A stretch of DNA of 64,000 nucleotides from DATMFV01 sp035555975 (GTDB lineage Bacteria; Verrucomicrobiota; Verrucomicrobiia; Chthoniobacterales; Chthoniobacteraceae). Positions 42,117 through 51,338 of the stretch are shown in pieces. Position 1 is the first letter of the stretch. Each line of letters starts with the position of its first letter. The stretch spans positions 62,001-126,000 of the forward strand of contig DATMFV010000093.1 of NCBI GenBank assembly GCA_035555975.1, written 5' to 3'. Position numbers and translations under genes: made by a program. The notes beneath the pieces were generated by a model. It saw only the letters and a program-made list of their open reading frames with translations. It was not told the origin of the DNA and did not search any database.

Positions 42117-43235
42117 CTAAAGAACCGGTACCGCCGCGGGAGCGGTTTCGCCGGGGCGGAGGAGGACGAGTTTTGCCTCTGGCGATGCCTCCCCGGCGGG
42201 AAGTGGCTCGCCTTTGAGCATGGCTGAGATCGCTTCGGCATGCCGCCCGGCGGCGGCGCGGGTGTTGATGCGGTAGGCGTGGACCGGGAAGAGCGGCTGG
42301 AGATCGACGGCGTCGGAGGAGGAGACGACGATCTCCAGCGCCGGGGCGAGCCCCAGTTCCATGATCGCCATCTGGCAGTCGGCGAAGAGCCTGTCGCTGA
42401 AGATCAGCAGGCTGTCGGGCGCGGTGTCGGCCCGTCGCTGGCGCCAGAGATCGCGCAGCCGTTCCCACCCCATGCCGACTTCCCAGGCGCTGGCGGTGAG
42501 GTCGACGCACCGTTCGTCGGGCACGATGCCGTACTGCGCGGCGGCTTCGGCCAGTTCCCGGTAAAAGGCGGCCAGGATCGGGTGACGCGGGTTTTCGGAA
42601 CCAAGGACGGCCAGCCGCCGTTTGCCCGCGCGTTGCAGGTGGGCCAGCGCGGCATGGATGAAGCCGGTCTTGCGCAGCCAGCCGTGTTGCCATTTGAACT
42701 CCAGGTCGAGCACCGGCACCTTGTGCGCCTGCATCAGTTCCACCCACGACGGGTCGCGCTGGGTCAGAAAGCCGATCAACCCGTGGACCCGCCCGAGCCG
42801 GGTGTCGTCGAGCAGTTCCCGGGAGGAGAGGGGGCCGTGGCCATGACCGTTGGCGGGGAGGCCGAAGCCGTGGTAGGTGCGGTTGGCGAGGCCGCGTTCG
42901 TGGAGCGCGACGCGGAGTTCCTGCATCACTTTCGGGAAGTAGGGGGAGAGGCGCGGGTGGGTCGGGTCGGCATCGAGCAGCAGCGCGACGTGACGCCGGG
43001 GGATGCGGCTCTCCGGGAGGAACGTCCCGCTGCCGTGCCGCCGCACCAGCAGCCCTTCGTCCTCCAGTTCGCGCAACGCCTGCCGCACCGTCACCAGCGA
43101 GACGCCGAAACGCTGGCGGAGTTCGGCCTCGGTCGCGATCCGTTCGCCCGGGCGTTTATCCCGGAGGTCGTGGCGGATCTTCGCGGCAAGCTGACGGTAA
43201 AGCGGGCGGCGGATGAGGGCGTCTTTCGGGTCCAT
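42117..43235 (-). CDS. GntR-type regulator with LacI-like sensor domain (locus 2, distal)
   Basis: This 372-residue DNA-binding regulator has a GntR winged helix in its first ~75 residues (YRQLAAKIRHDLRDKRPGE, ELRQRFGVSLVTVRQALREL, LLVRRHGSGTF). The rest resembles a periplasmic-binding/LacI sugar sensor (VALLLDADPTHPRL, LAHLQRAGKRRLAVLGS, DSLLIFSDRLFADCQMA). It follows the peptidase gene by 6 nt and is its partner in a two-gene unit or the end of locus 2. The repeated TCATTAGGATGA upstream of the peptidase gene is a candidate operator. Confidence 0.9.
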   Translation of the reverse strand: MDPKDALIRRPLYRQLAAKIRHDLRDKRPGERIATEAELRQRFGVSLVTVRQALRELEDEGLLVRRHGSGTFLPESRIPRRHVALLLDADPTHPRLSPYFPKVMQELRVALHERGLANRTYHGFGLPANGHGHGPLSSRELLDDTRLGRVHGLIGFLTQRDPSWVELMQAHKVPVLDLEFKWQHGWLRKTGFIHAALAHLQRAGKRRLAVLGSENPRHPILAAFYRELAEAAAQYGIVPDERCVDLTASAWEVGMGWERLRDLWRQRRADTAPDSLLIFSDRLFADCQMAIMELGLAPALEIVVSSSDAVDLQPLFPVHAYRINTRAAAGRHAEAISAMLKGEPLPAGEASPEAKLVLLRPGETAPAAVPVL

Positions 43236-43241
43236 GCCAAT

Positions 43242-45230
43242 TTATAATCCAAGGGCATTGCAGAGCGCATTGAATTCCGCAGCCGACGGCAGTGGGATCG
43301 GCTCCAGCCCGACGTAGCCATACCTGTCCAGTATCCGGAGCGCATCGAGCAGCCCGCGGAGGGTGTCGGAGTCGAAGAGGGTCGCCGTTTCCCATTGTGC
43401 GCGGCGCAGCAGTTCCCCCACGGTGCGGCGGCTGTCGGCATGGACCAGAAGGAGCGCGCCGGCATGGGAAAGGTGGATTTCGCGCTTCCCGACCGGCGCG
43501 GCGGCAAGATCGCGCGGGAGGCCCCGGTGCTTGCGATGAAGGAGCAGCAGGTTGACCTCGGCCCAGAACGGGTCGGCCGTCGGAGGGGAGGTTTGCGGCA
43601 GGGCGGCGCTCAAGGCGGCGGCGTACGGTTGCAGGGCGGCGACTTCCGCCTCCACGGCGGGAGCGGGCGCGCCGAAGCGGAGGTGGTCGCGCAGGCGGAG
43701 CGTTTCGATTTCGAGGCGGAAGCGGAGCCAGTCGGGCACCCCCTCGCCCCGGAGCACTGCCTGATGGGTCGCCTCCAGCCGGGCGCGGGCGGTGGCGGCG
43801 GCCTGTTCGAGCCAGCGGGCGGGGCTGGCGGGGTCGGGCGCGAGCAGCAGGGAGGCGAGTGTCCCGTAAAGCGCGGTGACTTCGTGGAAAAACCCGGGGC
43901 AGAGGCATTCCATGGTCTGCTCGGAATGATGCCAGAGGTAGAGGGGACGGCGGGAGCCTTCCACGGGCGCAGTGGCGAGCGCCCGCTTCGCCCGGGTGAA
44001 CCAGAGGACGGGGACGCCGATCGTGGAGTCGCCCAGTTGCCGGTCGTCGGCGTAAAGCCCTTCGCTTTCGATGTTTGCGACGGTATGATGACGGGGAAGC
44101 CCGGCGGCAAAGAGCGCTTCGAGCACGGCATCCGCCGCCGAGGGCGCGCCCGATTGCGAAAGCCCGAGGGTGACCGCCCCGTCGCCCGGGAGGATCGGCA
44201 GGGCGTCGAGGTTCAGGGCGCAGAGCACCTTGTCGCGCAAGTGGCCGCCGCGATGTTCCGCGTAGGCGGCAAAGCCGTAGACCTCCATCGCGAAGACGAG
44301 CCGGAGGGTGAAACGCGGCGGCGGCAGCACCTTTTCGGCCACCAGCGTGCGGAGCGTCCGCGCGATCTCCAGCGCGCAGGCGACCCCGGCGGAATTGTCG
44401 TTGGCGAGCGGTTCGTAGAGATGGGCCAGCAGCCAGATCTCCCGGGGATCGCTCCCGGGGATCACGCCGGTCACCGCTTCCACGGTATCTTCGTAGCGCT
44501 CCCCGTCGGAAGTGGCCCGCACGCGGACTTCGCCCATCCGGAGCGCTTCGCGGAGGCGGTCGCCCGTCGCCGGGCTGATGCTGAAGCCGATGAAGGGGCG
44601 ATCGTCCGCGCCGGTGTGCCACGCCTGCGAGTCCGAACAGCCGTTCACCCACGAGTGCGCCCACGGGGTCTCGTGGCGGCCGACCAGAAAATCGCTCACC
44701 AGCCCGAGCGCGCCGCTTCCCGCCAGCACGCGGCAGGTGGGGCGCTGTTCCGGGTGGAGCAGCACGAGCGCCCCCCGGGCGTCGGCCCCCGCCTCCAGTG
44801 CTTCCTGCGTGACGAGCCGGGTCTCCACCCCTTCCGGCGGCGTGGCGACGGAACCTTTGATCAGGTGAAACGGGTGTTTCTGAAAATCGGCGATCACCGC
44901 CGGTTCAAACGGGAGCGCCGCCTCCACCACCTCGAGCCGCCCCGTCGCGGCCCGCCAGCCGATCGGCAGGGTCTTGTCCTGAAACACGCTGCGCCCATCG
45001 GCCGGAAACGGAAGCCGCTCCACCTGTTCGCACCCGGCTTCGTGCAACTTCCTTTCGGCGAGCCGTGCGGAAGCGTGGTAACAGGCAAAGGTCTGCCCGA
45101 ACTCGGTCTCCCAAAGCTCGCGGGTGGTCTCCAGAAGCCGCTCCAGGTTCACCCGGCGGCACCATTCGCCGTGCAGGGTGGAAAGGCAAACAGGCGCGGA
45201 ACGGGATGAAACTTCATCGGGTGAAAGCAT
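43242..45230 (-). CDS. M28/DUF4910-like aminopeptidase homologue with altered catalytic residue
   Basis: This 662-residue protein has no signal peptide. A metallopeptidase core is visible: H270 in LLAHLYEP, D278 in ANDNSAG, E316 in FAMEVYGF, D342 in ALNLDALP, and His in YLWHHSEQTME, i.e. the five M28 zinc-ligand positions. In M28 enzymes the residue before the ligand Glu is usually the catalytic Glu; here it is Met315. It may therefore be inactive, use another base, or belong to a sub-family with different chemistry (DUF4910-like proteins show related variation). N-terminal (1-240) and C-terminal (450-662) regions look like insertion or accessory domains I do not recognise. It is followed 6 nt later by the GntR regulator. 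Confidence 0.72.
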   Translation of the reverse strand: MLSPDEVSSRSAPVCLSTLHGEWCRRVNLERLLETTRELWETEFGQTFACYHASARLAERKLHEAGCEQVERLPFPADGRSVFQDKTLPIGWRAATGRLEVVEAALPFEPAVIADFQKHPFHLIKGSVATPPEGVETRLVTQEALEAGADARGALVLLHPEQRPTCRVLAGSGALGLVSDFLVGRHETPWAHSWVNGCSDSQAWHTGADDRPFIGFSISPATGDRLREALRMGEVRVRATSDGERYEDTVEAVTGVIPGSDPREIWLLAHLYEPLANDNSAGVACALEIARTLRTLVAEKVLPPPRFTLRLVFAMEVYGFAAYAEHRGGHLRDKVLCALNLDALPILPGDGAVTLGLSQSGAPSAADAVLEALFAAGLPRHHTVANIESEGLYADDRQLGDSTIGVPVLWFTRAKRALATAPVEGSRRPLYLWHHSEQTMECLCPGFFHEVTALYGTLASLLLAPDPASPARWLEQAAATARARLEATHQAVLRGEGVPDWLRFRLEIETLRLRDHLRFGAPAPAVEAEVAALQPYAAALSAALPQTSPPTADPFWAEVNLLLLHRKHRGLPRDLAAAPVGKREIHLSHAGALLLVHADSRRTVGELLRRAQWETATLFDSDTLRGLLDALRILDRYGYVGLEPIPLPSAAEFNALCNALGL

Positions 45231-45231
45231 G

Positions 45232-45257
45232 TCATTAGGATGACTTCATTAGGATGA
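45232..45257. promoter_or_regulatory. Directly repeated TCATTAGGATGA, candidate operator
   Basis: The 12-mer TCATTAGGATGA occurs at 45232-45243 and again at 45246-45257, 14 bp centre to centre. Each copy is an imperfect palindrome with TCAT and ATGA arms. The pair begins 2 nt before the peptidase ATG, so a bound protein would cover the start region. A GntR regulator is encoded in the same unit, so auto-control is plausible. Confidence 0.5.
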
Positions 45258-45310
45258 GTTGCGTCAAGGTTTTTTTCGTGCCGTGGTGTCCGGCGCAAAT
45301 CGCCCGATCT

Positions 45311-46666
45311 TCAGTCGAGGCTGCCGACGGCTTCTTCGAAGGTTGGCGGAGGGGTGCCGGTCCGGATGCCTTCGGCGTGAAGGTGATGGCACGAGCGGGC
45401 CGCGATGGCATGGAGCCAAAGGCCGTCGATCTCCTTCCACCGGAGGCTCAGGCCCTCGAAACGGATCTCCCGGGCATGCTCGATATAAAAGAGATACGGC
45501 ATGCCGAGCGCCCGCCGAAAGTAAGTGGGCGCGGTTTCGTAGTGCGCCAGGGGGCTGGCGGCGTCGTTGCGGTTCTCCCTGCCGCCGCGGACTTCCATAT
45601 GGACGTTGGAGAACGTGATCTCTTCAAGCAGATCCCCTTCGGGACACCCGCCCAGGTAGCTGGCGCTGGAGGAGGTGGCGTGGATATTGGAGAAGAGCAG
45701 GTTCCGGATCGCCTTGGTGGCCCGAAAGCCGGTGGTCACATGAAACGCGGTCTCCGCTTCCATCGAAAAACCATCAAAACGAAGGTTCTCGATCTCCGTG
45801 CCCGACATGTCTGCCCGGTAGTTCCCGGTGATGTTGATGCCCGCTCCCGCCGTGTCTGAAATGACCATATTCGAAAAGGAAATGTTCCGGATGGTTCCGT
45901 CGCCGACGCCAATGCGGATGGCATTGCAGCGTGAACTTAAGACCGAGTTGCTGATGACAACGTTTTCGCAGACGGGATCGGTCTTGACCAGATGCCTGCC
46001 ATCCGCACGTACGGTGATCGCATCATCACTGACATGGATCAGACAGTTGGAAACGACGACGTTGCGTGAACAGTCGATGTCGATACCGTCACCGTTGAGC
46101 GAGCGCCGGTCGCAATGGATCGAGAGCGAATCGATGCGTGCGCCCGATGAACCGTGCAGGAAAAGGTGCCAATGGGGGGCGTTTCGTAAAGTGACGTTTC
46201 GAAGGACCAGATCGGTGCATTCACAGAAATAGACCATCTGGGCCGGACGCCATGAGGAAGGGCCGAAGCGGGCCGGACGATCTTGTTGGGGAATGAGCGG
46301 ACCGCGAAAGGCGGCCTCGTTCCCGTCGATCACCCCTTCGCCCGTCAGGGAGACGCCGGTAGCGTTCAGCGCGATCAGGAGATGGCCCCCTGAGGCATGG
46401 CGTGCGGTGCCCTTGTTTTGGGGAAAGGCGTCCGCCCGGTTATAGTCTGCGGGATCGGGGCTTCCCTTCAGGACGGCCCCGGCGCAGAGATGGAGATGGA
46501 CGTGATCGCCCAACCAGAGCGTGCCGGTGACAAACACGCCGGGGGGGATGAGCACCGTTCCGCCGCCGTGCCCGGCGCATTCGTTGATGGCGCGCTGGAT
46601 TTCTTCTGTATTGATGCGGCAGCCGTCACCGACGGCTCCGTAATCGCTGATATTAAGGGATGTCAT
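45311..46666 (-). CDS. GH28-like parallel beta-helix protein with substituted active-site motifs
   Basis: This 451-residue protein lacks a signal peptide and so is probably cytoplasmic. It opens MTSLNISDYGAVGDG, the usual pectin-hydrolase start (NVTDYGAKGDG), then EEIQRAINECAGHGGGTVLIPPG. The core motif NGDGIDIDCSRN matches the GH28 NTDG-D region and SDDAITV supplies the Asp pair. However, the GHG His segment is replaced by SSRCNAIRIG and the RIK segment by GINITGNYR. Fold assignment is firm; activity on polygalacturonate is uncertain. It lies 26 nt after the DUF4838 gene and 80 nt before the peptidase gene. Confidence 0.8.
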   Translation of the reverse strand: MTSLNISDYGAVGDGCRINTEEIQRAINECAGHGGGTVLIPPGVFVTGTLWLGDHVHLHLCAGAVLKGSPDPADYNRADAFPQNKGTARHASGGHLLIALNATGVSLTGEGVIDGNEAAFRGPLIPQQDRPARFGPSSWRPAQMVYFCECTDLVLRNVTLRNAPHWHLFLHGSSGARIDSLSIHCDRRSLNGDGIDIDCSRNVVVSNCLIHVSDDAITVRADGRHLVKTDPVCENVVISNSVLSSRCNAIRIGVGDGTIRNISFSNMVISDTAGAGINITGNYRADMSGTEIENLRFDGFSMEAETAFHVTTGFRATKAIRNLLFSNIHATSSSASYLGGCPEGDLLEEITFSNVHMEVRGGRENRNDAASPLAHYETAPTYFRRALGMPYLFYIEHAREIRFEGLSLRWKEIDGLWLHAIAARSCHHLHAEGIRTGTPPPTFEEAVGSLD

Positions 46667-46692
46667 GTTTTAACAGGGTGATCCGAAGCGAC

Positions 46693-49293
46693 TCACGGGA
46701 GCCTGACCACGGAAACCTCGTCAATGAAGATTTTCTGTTTCGGATCGAAATCTCCCAGAGGCGTCAGCATCGTCAGGTCAACCACGATCCGCACGGTTTT
46801 TGCCTTGTCGTCGGGCGGCAGGGTGAAGGCCGTGGCGCTTCGCGCCCAGCGGCCGGGACGGGTGGCGAGCTTGACGGAGGGAAGGCTCTTCTTTAGTTCG
46901 TTACCTTCGGCATCGAGCACCGCCAGCCGTACGACGCCCCGGGTCTGCGGAGCTCCACGAGGCAGATAGCTATGGAGCGAAGCATAGTAACGACCGGGCT
47001 GGTAGGGAATCTCCTGCGAAAGATGTGCGGGGGTGCGGATCGTCGGCGTGCCGGGAAGGCGGTCGGCGGAAATCATCAGGCTGGAGGTTCCCTCTTTTGC
47101 GCGTGCGTCGGAAATCAGGAACGTTCCCCTGCCGCCCCCGGCAGCATCTTCAAAAGGGTAGTCATTCGGGAACGGGGTGGTTTCCACCTCAAGGCTCCAC
47201 CCTTGCGTACCGACTTCGAAGGAAGGATTTTTAAGCACGGGAACCCCCGCGCCTTCCGCAGCGGCAAGGAGCGCGGCGGCGGTTTCCCGGACGGCCGGTT
47301 CGCCGTCGGCGGCGATCTGCTCCAGACGATCTTTGATGCGGTTGCTCCGCGCGATCCACGGTTCCAGCCGCCAGAGAAGGTGGGAGCCGTCGCCGTAGTC
47401 AGGCGGAGCGGGGCGTCTGGTCTTGAACCTTGCGCCGATGTGACCGAAGAACGGGTCGGCGCGGTAGCGTTCATCCTTTTCCCATAAGACGCAGGTTCGC
47501 TTGAACTCTTTTGCCACGATCATGATCTCCTCCGCTGCCTGCAACGCCTTGAAAGCCTCTTCTTCGGTTTCCGGTGGCGCGCCGCCCGTTTCCTGCGCCC
47601 GGTAGAGGACGAGATGCGGTTTGTACCAGGTGTCCCACATCTCCTTGAGGTGGGCGACGCGCTCCTTGCGCTGCGGGGTATCGGCCAGGGCGAGCGCTTC
47701 GGCCAGCAACCGGTCGGACCGGGTGACATATTCCCGCGGCACATCCAGCAGGTAGGCGCGGTTGGCAAAGGTCAGGTAGGGGCTGCGCCCATGCCACCAC
47801 CTGGTCTGAAGGATGTCGTGCGTCCAGAAGCGCTCCCAGAGATCGTAGTAACCTTTCAGTTTCGGGGCGGCCCCGGGACCGGCGGCGCGGTCATACCATT
47901 CATCCAGCAGGGGATCGACCTCCTGCCGGGGGTTCCAGAGCAGCCGCGCCAGCAGCCATGCCTTGGGCCCTTCGCCCCAGTTGGGGTTCTGTTCGCCGGT
48001 ATAAAAGCGGACGTGGTGATCCGCCGCCCATTTCAGGTACTCGCCCATGACGTGCGGGTAGATTCTCGGGACAAAGTAGCTCATGCCATAGCTATAGTCA
48101 TACCAACCGATGTTACGGACGGTTTTCGCCCATTTCAGCGTCCGTTCCTTGTCGATTTCACGAAGCTCCGGGTCCGCCCAGCGAAGCCGGTCGAGCGTCA
48201 TGTAGGGGACGATCCGTTCATGCACGCCGGCGTACGACGGCGGATCGGTGATCGCACGGTAGGCAAGCGTCGAAAACCATTTTCCGGGCCGTTCTTTCAA
48301 TACTTTTTCGGCAACCTCATTGGCCCAGAGGAAGTAATCGTCCGAAGCGTCAAGATAACCCATGGAATTTTTCTTGCCGGAACGCCGCTTGAGAGAGGCT
48401 TCCGACTGGTCGAAAAGGTCGTTGCCGTCGTTGAGGCCGAGTTCGAAGCTTTCAGCTTCGGGATGTTCCTGAAAATGGCGGATGATCGTTTCGGCGGCGG
48501 CATCGGCGATGCCGGGCGCTGTGAAGTTGGGTTGCCAGTGATAATGCGCCCGCTTTTCCCTGGTAGTGCGCGGTTTGGAGATGCGGCGGGGAGGAATCAG
48601 CCGTTTGCCATCGATGAGCGGGTAGAAGTCGGGGCGTGTCGTGCCATACTCCGCGACGGGAAAGAGCCTGAGCATGTTGTGCCCGCTGGAGACGCGGCGA
48701 TGCAGCCGGTTTCTTGCGGCCCAAAGGCCGTCGAGAGCCGAAGATTTGGTGAAATCCCTTGAAAGAAAGGCCGGCTCTTCGCGAAGGCTCTCAATCGGGA
48801 TCGCGAGGGTGGCGTGCCTGGGGACATCTTCGCCGAATGAGCCGGGCATGAGCCACCGGACGCCGAGGTAGCGTTCCAGAAACGCGTGAACGCCAAAGCC
48901 GGTGCCGCGATCGCTGCTGCCAACGATCATGACGTTCCGGGAGTCCGGGCTTTCCAGAATGAAGCCGTCCGAATCGAGTTCCTTGACCCTGGCCGCGATG
49001 TCGCTCTCCCGGACACGGGGCGTCAGGCCGATATGGATCGAGATGCCTGTGCCCGGCCCTTCCTGGATCGGAACCTCGACGCCGGTGCTTTTGGTCAGGT
49101 ACTCCTGCAACGTGCGTGCGGCGGACCCGACGGCTTCGCCCGGTTGCGGACCGGTGACGATGGCGGCTCGGGCCCGGCCATCCTCCACCAGAACCAACGT
49201 TTTTTCCGGGGAGTTGGCAGGAGCGCTCTCTTCGCTCCATACCGGCGCTGCTTGAAGCGCAAGGGCAATGACTAGGATCTGATGGATTTTCAT
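46693..49293 (-). CDS. Secreted DUF4838 glycan-active protein
   Basis: This 866-residue protein has a signal peptide (MKIHQILVIALALQAAPVWS). Residues about 30-180 resemble the alpha-glucuronidase N-terminal domain (SAARTLQEYLTKSTGVEVP, DGFILESPDSRNVMIVGSSD, GVHAFLERYLGVRWLMPG). Residues about 260-620 match the DUF4838 region, a probable TIM barrel (ELGLNDGNDLFDQSEASLK, DYFLWANEVAEKVLKERP, RWADPELREIDK, WYDYSYGMSYFVPRIYPHVM). The C-terminal 150 residues are a carbohydrate-binding jelly roll (NPSFEVGTQGWSLEVET). Substrate unknown; a uronic-acid-containing glycan would suit the architecture and the GH28-like neighbour (inference). It lies 6 nt after the pseudopilin gene. Confidence 0.82.
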   Translation of the reverse strand: MKIHQILVIALALQAAPVWSEESAPANSPEKTLVLVEDGRARAAIVTGPQPGEAVGSAARTLQEYLTKSTGVEVPIQEGPGTGISIHIGLTPRVRESDIAARVKELDSDGFILESPDSRNVMIVGSSDRGTGFGVHAFLERYLGVRWLMPGSFGEDVPRHATLAIPIESLREEPAFLSRDFTKSSALDGLWAARNRLHRRVSSGHNMLRLFPVAEYGTTRPDFYPLIDGKRLIPPRRISKPRTTREKRAHYHWQPNFTAPGIADAAAETIIRHFQEHPEAESFELGLNDGNDLFDQSEASLKRRSGKKNSMGYLDASDDYFLWANEVAEKVLKERPGKWFSTLAYRAITDPPSYAGVHERIVPYMTLDRLRWADPELREIDKERTLKWAKTVRNIGWYDYSYGMSYFVPRIYPHVMGEYLKWAADHHVRFYTGEQNPNWGEGPKAWLLARLLWNPRQEVDPLLDEWYDRAAGPGAAPKLKGYYDLWERFWTHDILQTRWWHGRSPYLTFANRAYLLDVPREYVTRSDRLLAEALALADTPQRKERVAHLKEMWDTWYKPHLVLYRAQETGGAPPETEEEAFKALQAAEEIMIVAKEFKRTCVLWEKDERYRADPFFGHIGARFKTRRPAPPDYGDGSHLLWRLEPWIARSNRIKDRLEQIAADGEPAVRETAAALLAAAEGAGVPVLKNPSFEVGTQGWSLEVETTPFPNDYPFEDAAGGGRGTFLISDARAKEGTSSLMISADRLPGTPTIRTPAHLSQEIPYQPGRYYASLHSYLPRGAPQTRGVVRLAVLDAEGNELKKSLPSVKLATRPGRWARSATAFTLPPDDKAKTVRIVVDLTMLTPLGDFDPKQKIFIDEVSVVRLP

Positions 49294-49299
49294 GGAATA

Positions 49300-49998
49300 T
49301 CAATAGGTTGGTGTCCAGTTCCACTCGCCGTTGCGGTTGACGGGGCGCGCGGTCAACGGCCCGACATGCCCGTCGAGAAAAAGGACGTTGGAAAGCCGGC
49401 CATTGAGATGGCGGTTATGAATGATATCGGCCTGCCCGGAATTAAAGGAGCGGGTGTCGCTGATTTCGTGTTCCTCCCCGGGATCGTTGATCTCGACGAT
49501 CAGGGGCACCACGGAAGCGTTCTTTGCCAGCGTGAGGCTTCGCTTCTCCGTCTTCCATACGCCGAGGCTGTTTTTGACCCCCATCTGGACATTGTAGCGA
49601 TAGCTGGTCTTGAGAAGGTTTTTCTTGTAGCGGAACTTGAAGACGTACGGGTTGGGATCGGAAGGGCAGACCATCTTCCGGTTGAAATTTTCAAACTCGT
49701 TTTTTTCGTAGAGCACATACCACCACGCGGTCTTGGTCGCTGAAGAGGCGTTGGCGGGAAGGTAGCCATCGTGGTCGGCAAGGTGCGCACCGATGTCGAG
49801 GCTGATCTGCCGCAGGTTGGCGATGCAACCGACACGCCGGGAGTTTTCGCGGGTGTTCTGGACCGTCGGGAGGAGGAAAACCGCCAGTAGGGCGATCAGG
49901 GCGGTGGCGATGATCGTCTCCGTAAGGGTCAGACCGCGCCGCAGCGCTCGCCCGGAAAAGAGGCCGGGCGGTGGTTGGGGGGAAACCGGGGTTAACAT
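49300..49998 (-). CDS. Pseudopilin with C-terminal DGHV motif (locus 2)
   Basis: This 232-residue protein starts at ATG 49998, overlapping the GH4 stop by 7 nt (ATGTTAA). The prepilin signal is G22 then LTLTETIIATALIALLAVFLL, Glu at +5. It has the motif HLNGRLSNVLFLDGHVGPL near the C-terminus and NLRQISLDIGAHLADHDGYLP after the helix, both typical of PVC pseudopilins. Its place between a cytoplasmic glycosidase and a secreted one mirrors the other two loci. Confidence 0.85.
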   Translation of the reverse strand: MLTPVSPQPPPGLFSGRALRRGLTLTETIIATALIALLAVFLLPTVQNTRENSRRVGCIANLRQISLDIGAHLADHDGYLPANASSATKTAWWYVLYEKNEFENFNRKMVCPSDPNPYVFKFRYKKNLLKTSYRYNVQMGVKNSLGVWKTEKRSLTLAKNASVVPLIVEINDPGEEHEISDTRSFNSGQADIIHNRHLNGRLSNVLFLDGHVGPLTARPVNRNGEWNWTPTY

Positions 49999-51338
49999 AA
50001 CAGCTTTTTTCCTGATCGCAGATTTTCGGGCAGGGCGTCCCGGTAATGGTCGCGAAAGTCGCCCCAGATGGCTCGGGCCTGGGTGGTGCTGCGCACGTGG
50101 GGATCAAGGCATAATGCTTGCAGGACCAGCCGCTCGTCCCCCTCCGCAGCGGCCTGGACGATCATCTCGTGCAGGGCGATCTGGCGGCGGCAGACTTCGC
50201 GCGGGCCCGGCGGAAGGGCTCCGACATGGACGCTGCGGATCTCGCCGCCCGCGATGAGGACGGGGCGGTCCAGAACGGCTTCGGCGGGAAGGTTGGAGAC
50301 GGCTCCGTTGTTGCGCCCGACGGTGGCGTCGAAGTAGGTCGGTTCGCCGGTTTCGAGCGCCACGATCATCCGCGAAGCCGTTTCACGATAATGGGGATGG
50401 TGCGCATCGCGCGGAAAGGGGGGCTTGACCCCGTGGGAGTGGCCGATGAGGTGCTGCGCCTGTAACGCGCCGTTGATCTGCTTTTCGAGCGTCGGCCTGA
50501 TACGTGTTTCAGCAAGGGAGGCGAGGCCGAGCTGTTGCCATTCCTCCGGTTCGGGAAAACATGAGAAATACTCCGCTATATGGTCATCGTAGCCGATCGG
50601 GTACATTCCAAAGAGCCGATGGATTTCGAGGCTGAAATCCTGCCGGGGCACGCCGGGGGTCCGTTCGCGCCACCATTTTGAAGTGGCGATCGCCTCGAAG
50701 AACTCCTTCATCCAGCTTTTGCCGTTGCGCCGGAGGTCGAAGAGCCAGTTGAGATGATTGATCCCGGCGCTGATCACCTGAAGCTCTCCCGGCTCCATCC
50801 CGAGTTGTTCGGCAATGACGCCAAACGAACCGTGGACCTGGTGGCACAACCCGGCGTACCTGATGCGGGTATGCTTGTCGAACCATTCGCAAAGGATCGA
50901 CATCGGGTTGGTATAGTTTAACAGCCAGGCATCGGGGCAGAGCCGCTCCATTTCCGCGATGATCGGCTGATAGAGGTGGATGTTGCGCAGGCCGTGGATC
51001 AGGCCGCCGGGGCCGCCGTTTTCCCCTGTCAACTGATGGACGCCATGGCGTCGCGGGATTTCGATGTCCGAAAGCCAGTTGGCATAGCGATCCTGTTCCG
51101 GCGCGGCGATGACATAGTCCGCCCTTTCCAGCGCGCGGGAGAGGGAGGTGGTCCGGCCCAGCTTCAGCGGCAGACGCTTTTTCCGGGCGAGGGCTTCCCC
51201 GGCTTCGACTCCCTTGCAGAGACGGGCTTCGCTGACATCCATCAACACCAGTTCGCAACCCTCGAAGCGCGGATGGTCAAGGGTGTCGATGACGTTGAGG
51301 GTAAAGCGCGAACCTGCGCCGAGCATCACGATTTTCAT
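49992..51338 (-). CDS. Glycoside hydrolase family 4 enzyme (NAD- and Mn-dependent)
   Basis: This 448-residue cytoplasmic enzyme uses NAD+ to cleave alpha- or beta-glycosides, often of phosphorylated or uronic sugars, by an oxidation-elimination mechanism. Rossmann start KIVMLGAGSRFTLNVIDTL (GAGS), the family segment NYTNPMSILCEW, and the two metal ligands Cys in AGLCHQVHG and His in SAGINHLNWL are present. It is the step expected to convert imported oligosaccharide. Its ATG overlaps the deacetylase-like stop by 4 nt. Confidence 0.92.
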   Translation of the reverse strand: MKIVMLGAGSRFTLNVIDTLDHPRFEGCELVLMDVSEARLCKGVEAGEALARKKRLPLKLGRTTSLSRALERADYVIAAPEQDRYANWLSDIEIPRRHGVHQLTGENGGPGGLIHGLRNIHLYQPIIAEMERLCPDAWLLNYTNPMSILCEWFDKHTRIRYAGLCHQVHGSFGVIAEQLGMEPGELQVISAGINHLNWLFDLRRNGKSWMKEFFEAIATSKWWRERTPGVPRQDFSLEIHRLFGMYPIGYDDHIAEYFSCFPEPEEWQQLGLASLAETRIRPTLEKQINGALQAQHLIGHSHGVKPPFPRDAHHPHYRETASRMIVALETGEPTYFDATVGRNNGAVSNLPAEAVLDRPVLIAGGEIRSVHVGALPPGPREVCRRQIALHEMIVQAAAEGDERLVLQALCLDPHVRSTTQARAIWGDFRDHYRDALPENLRSGKKLLC

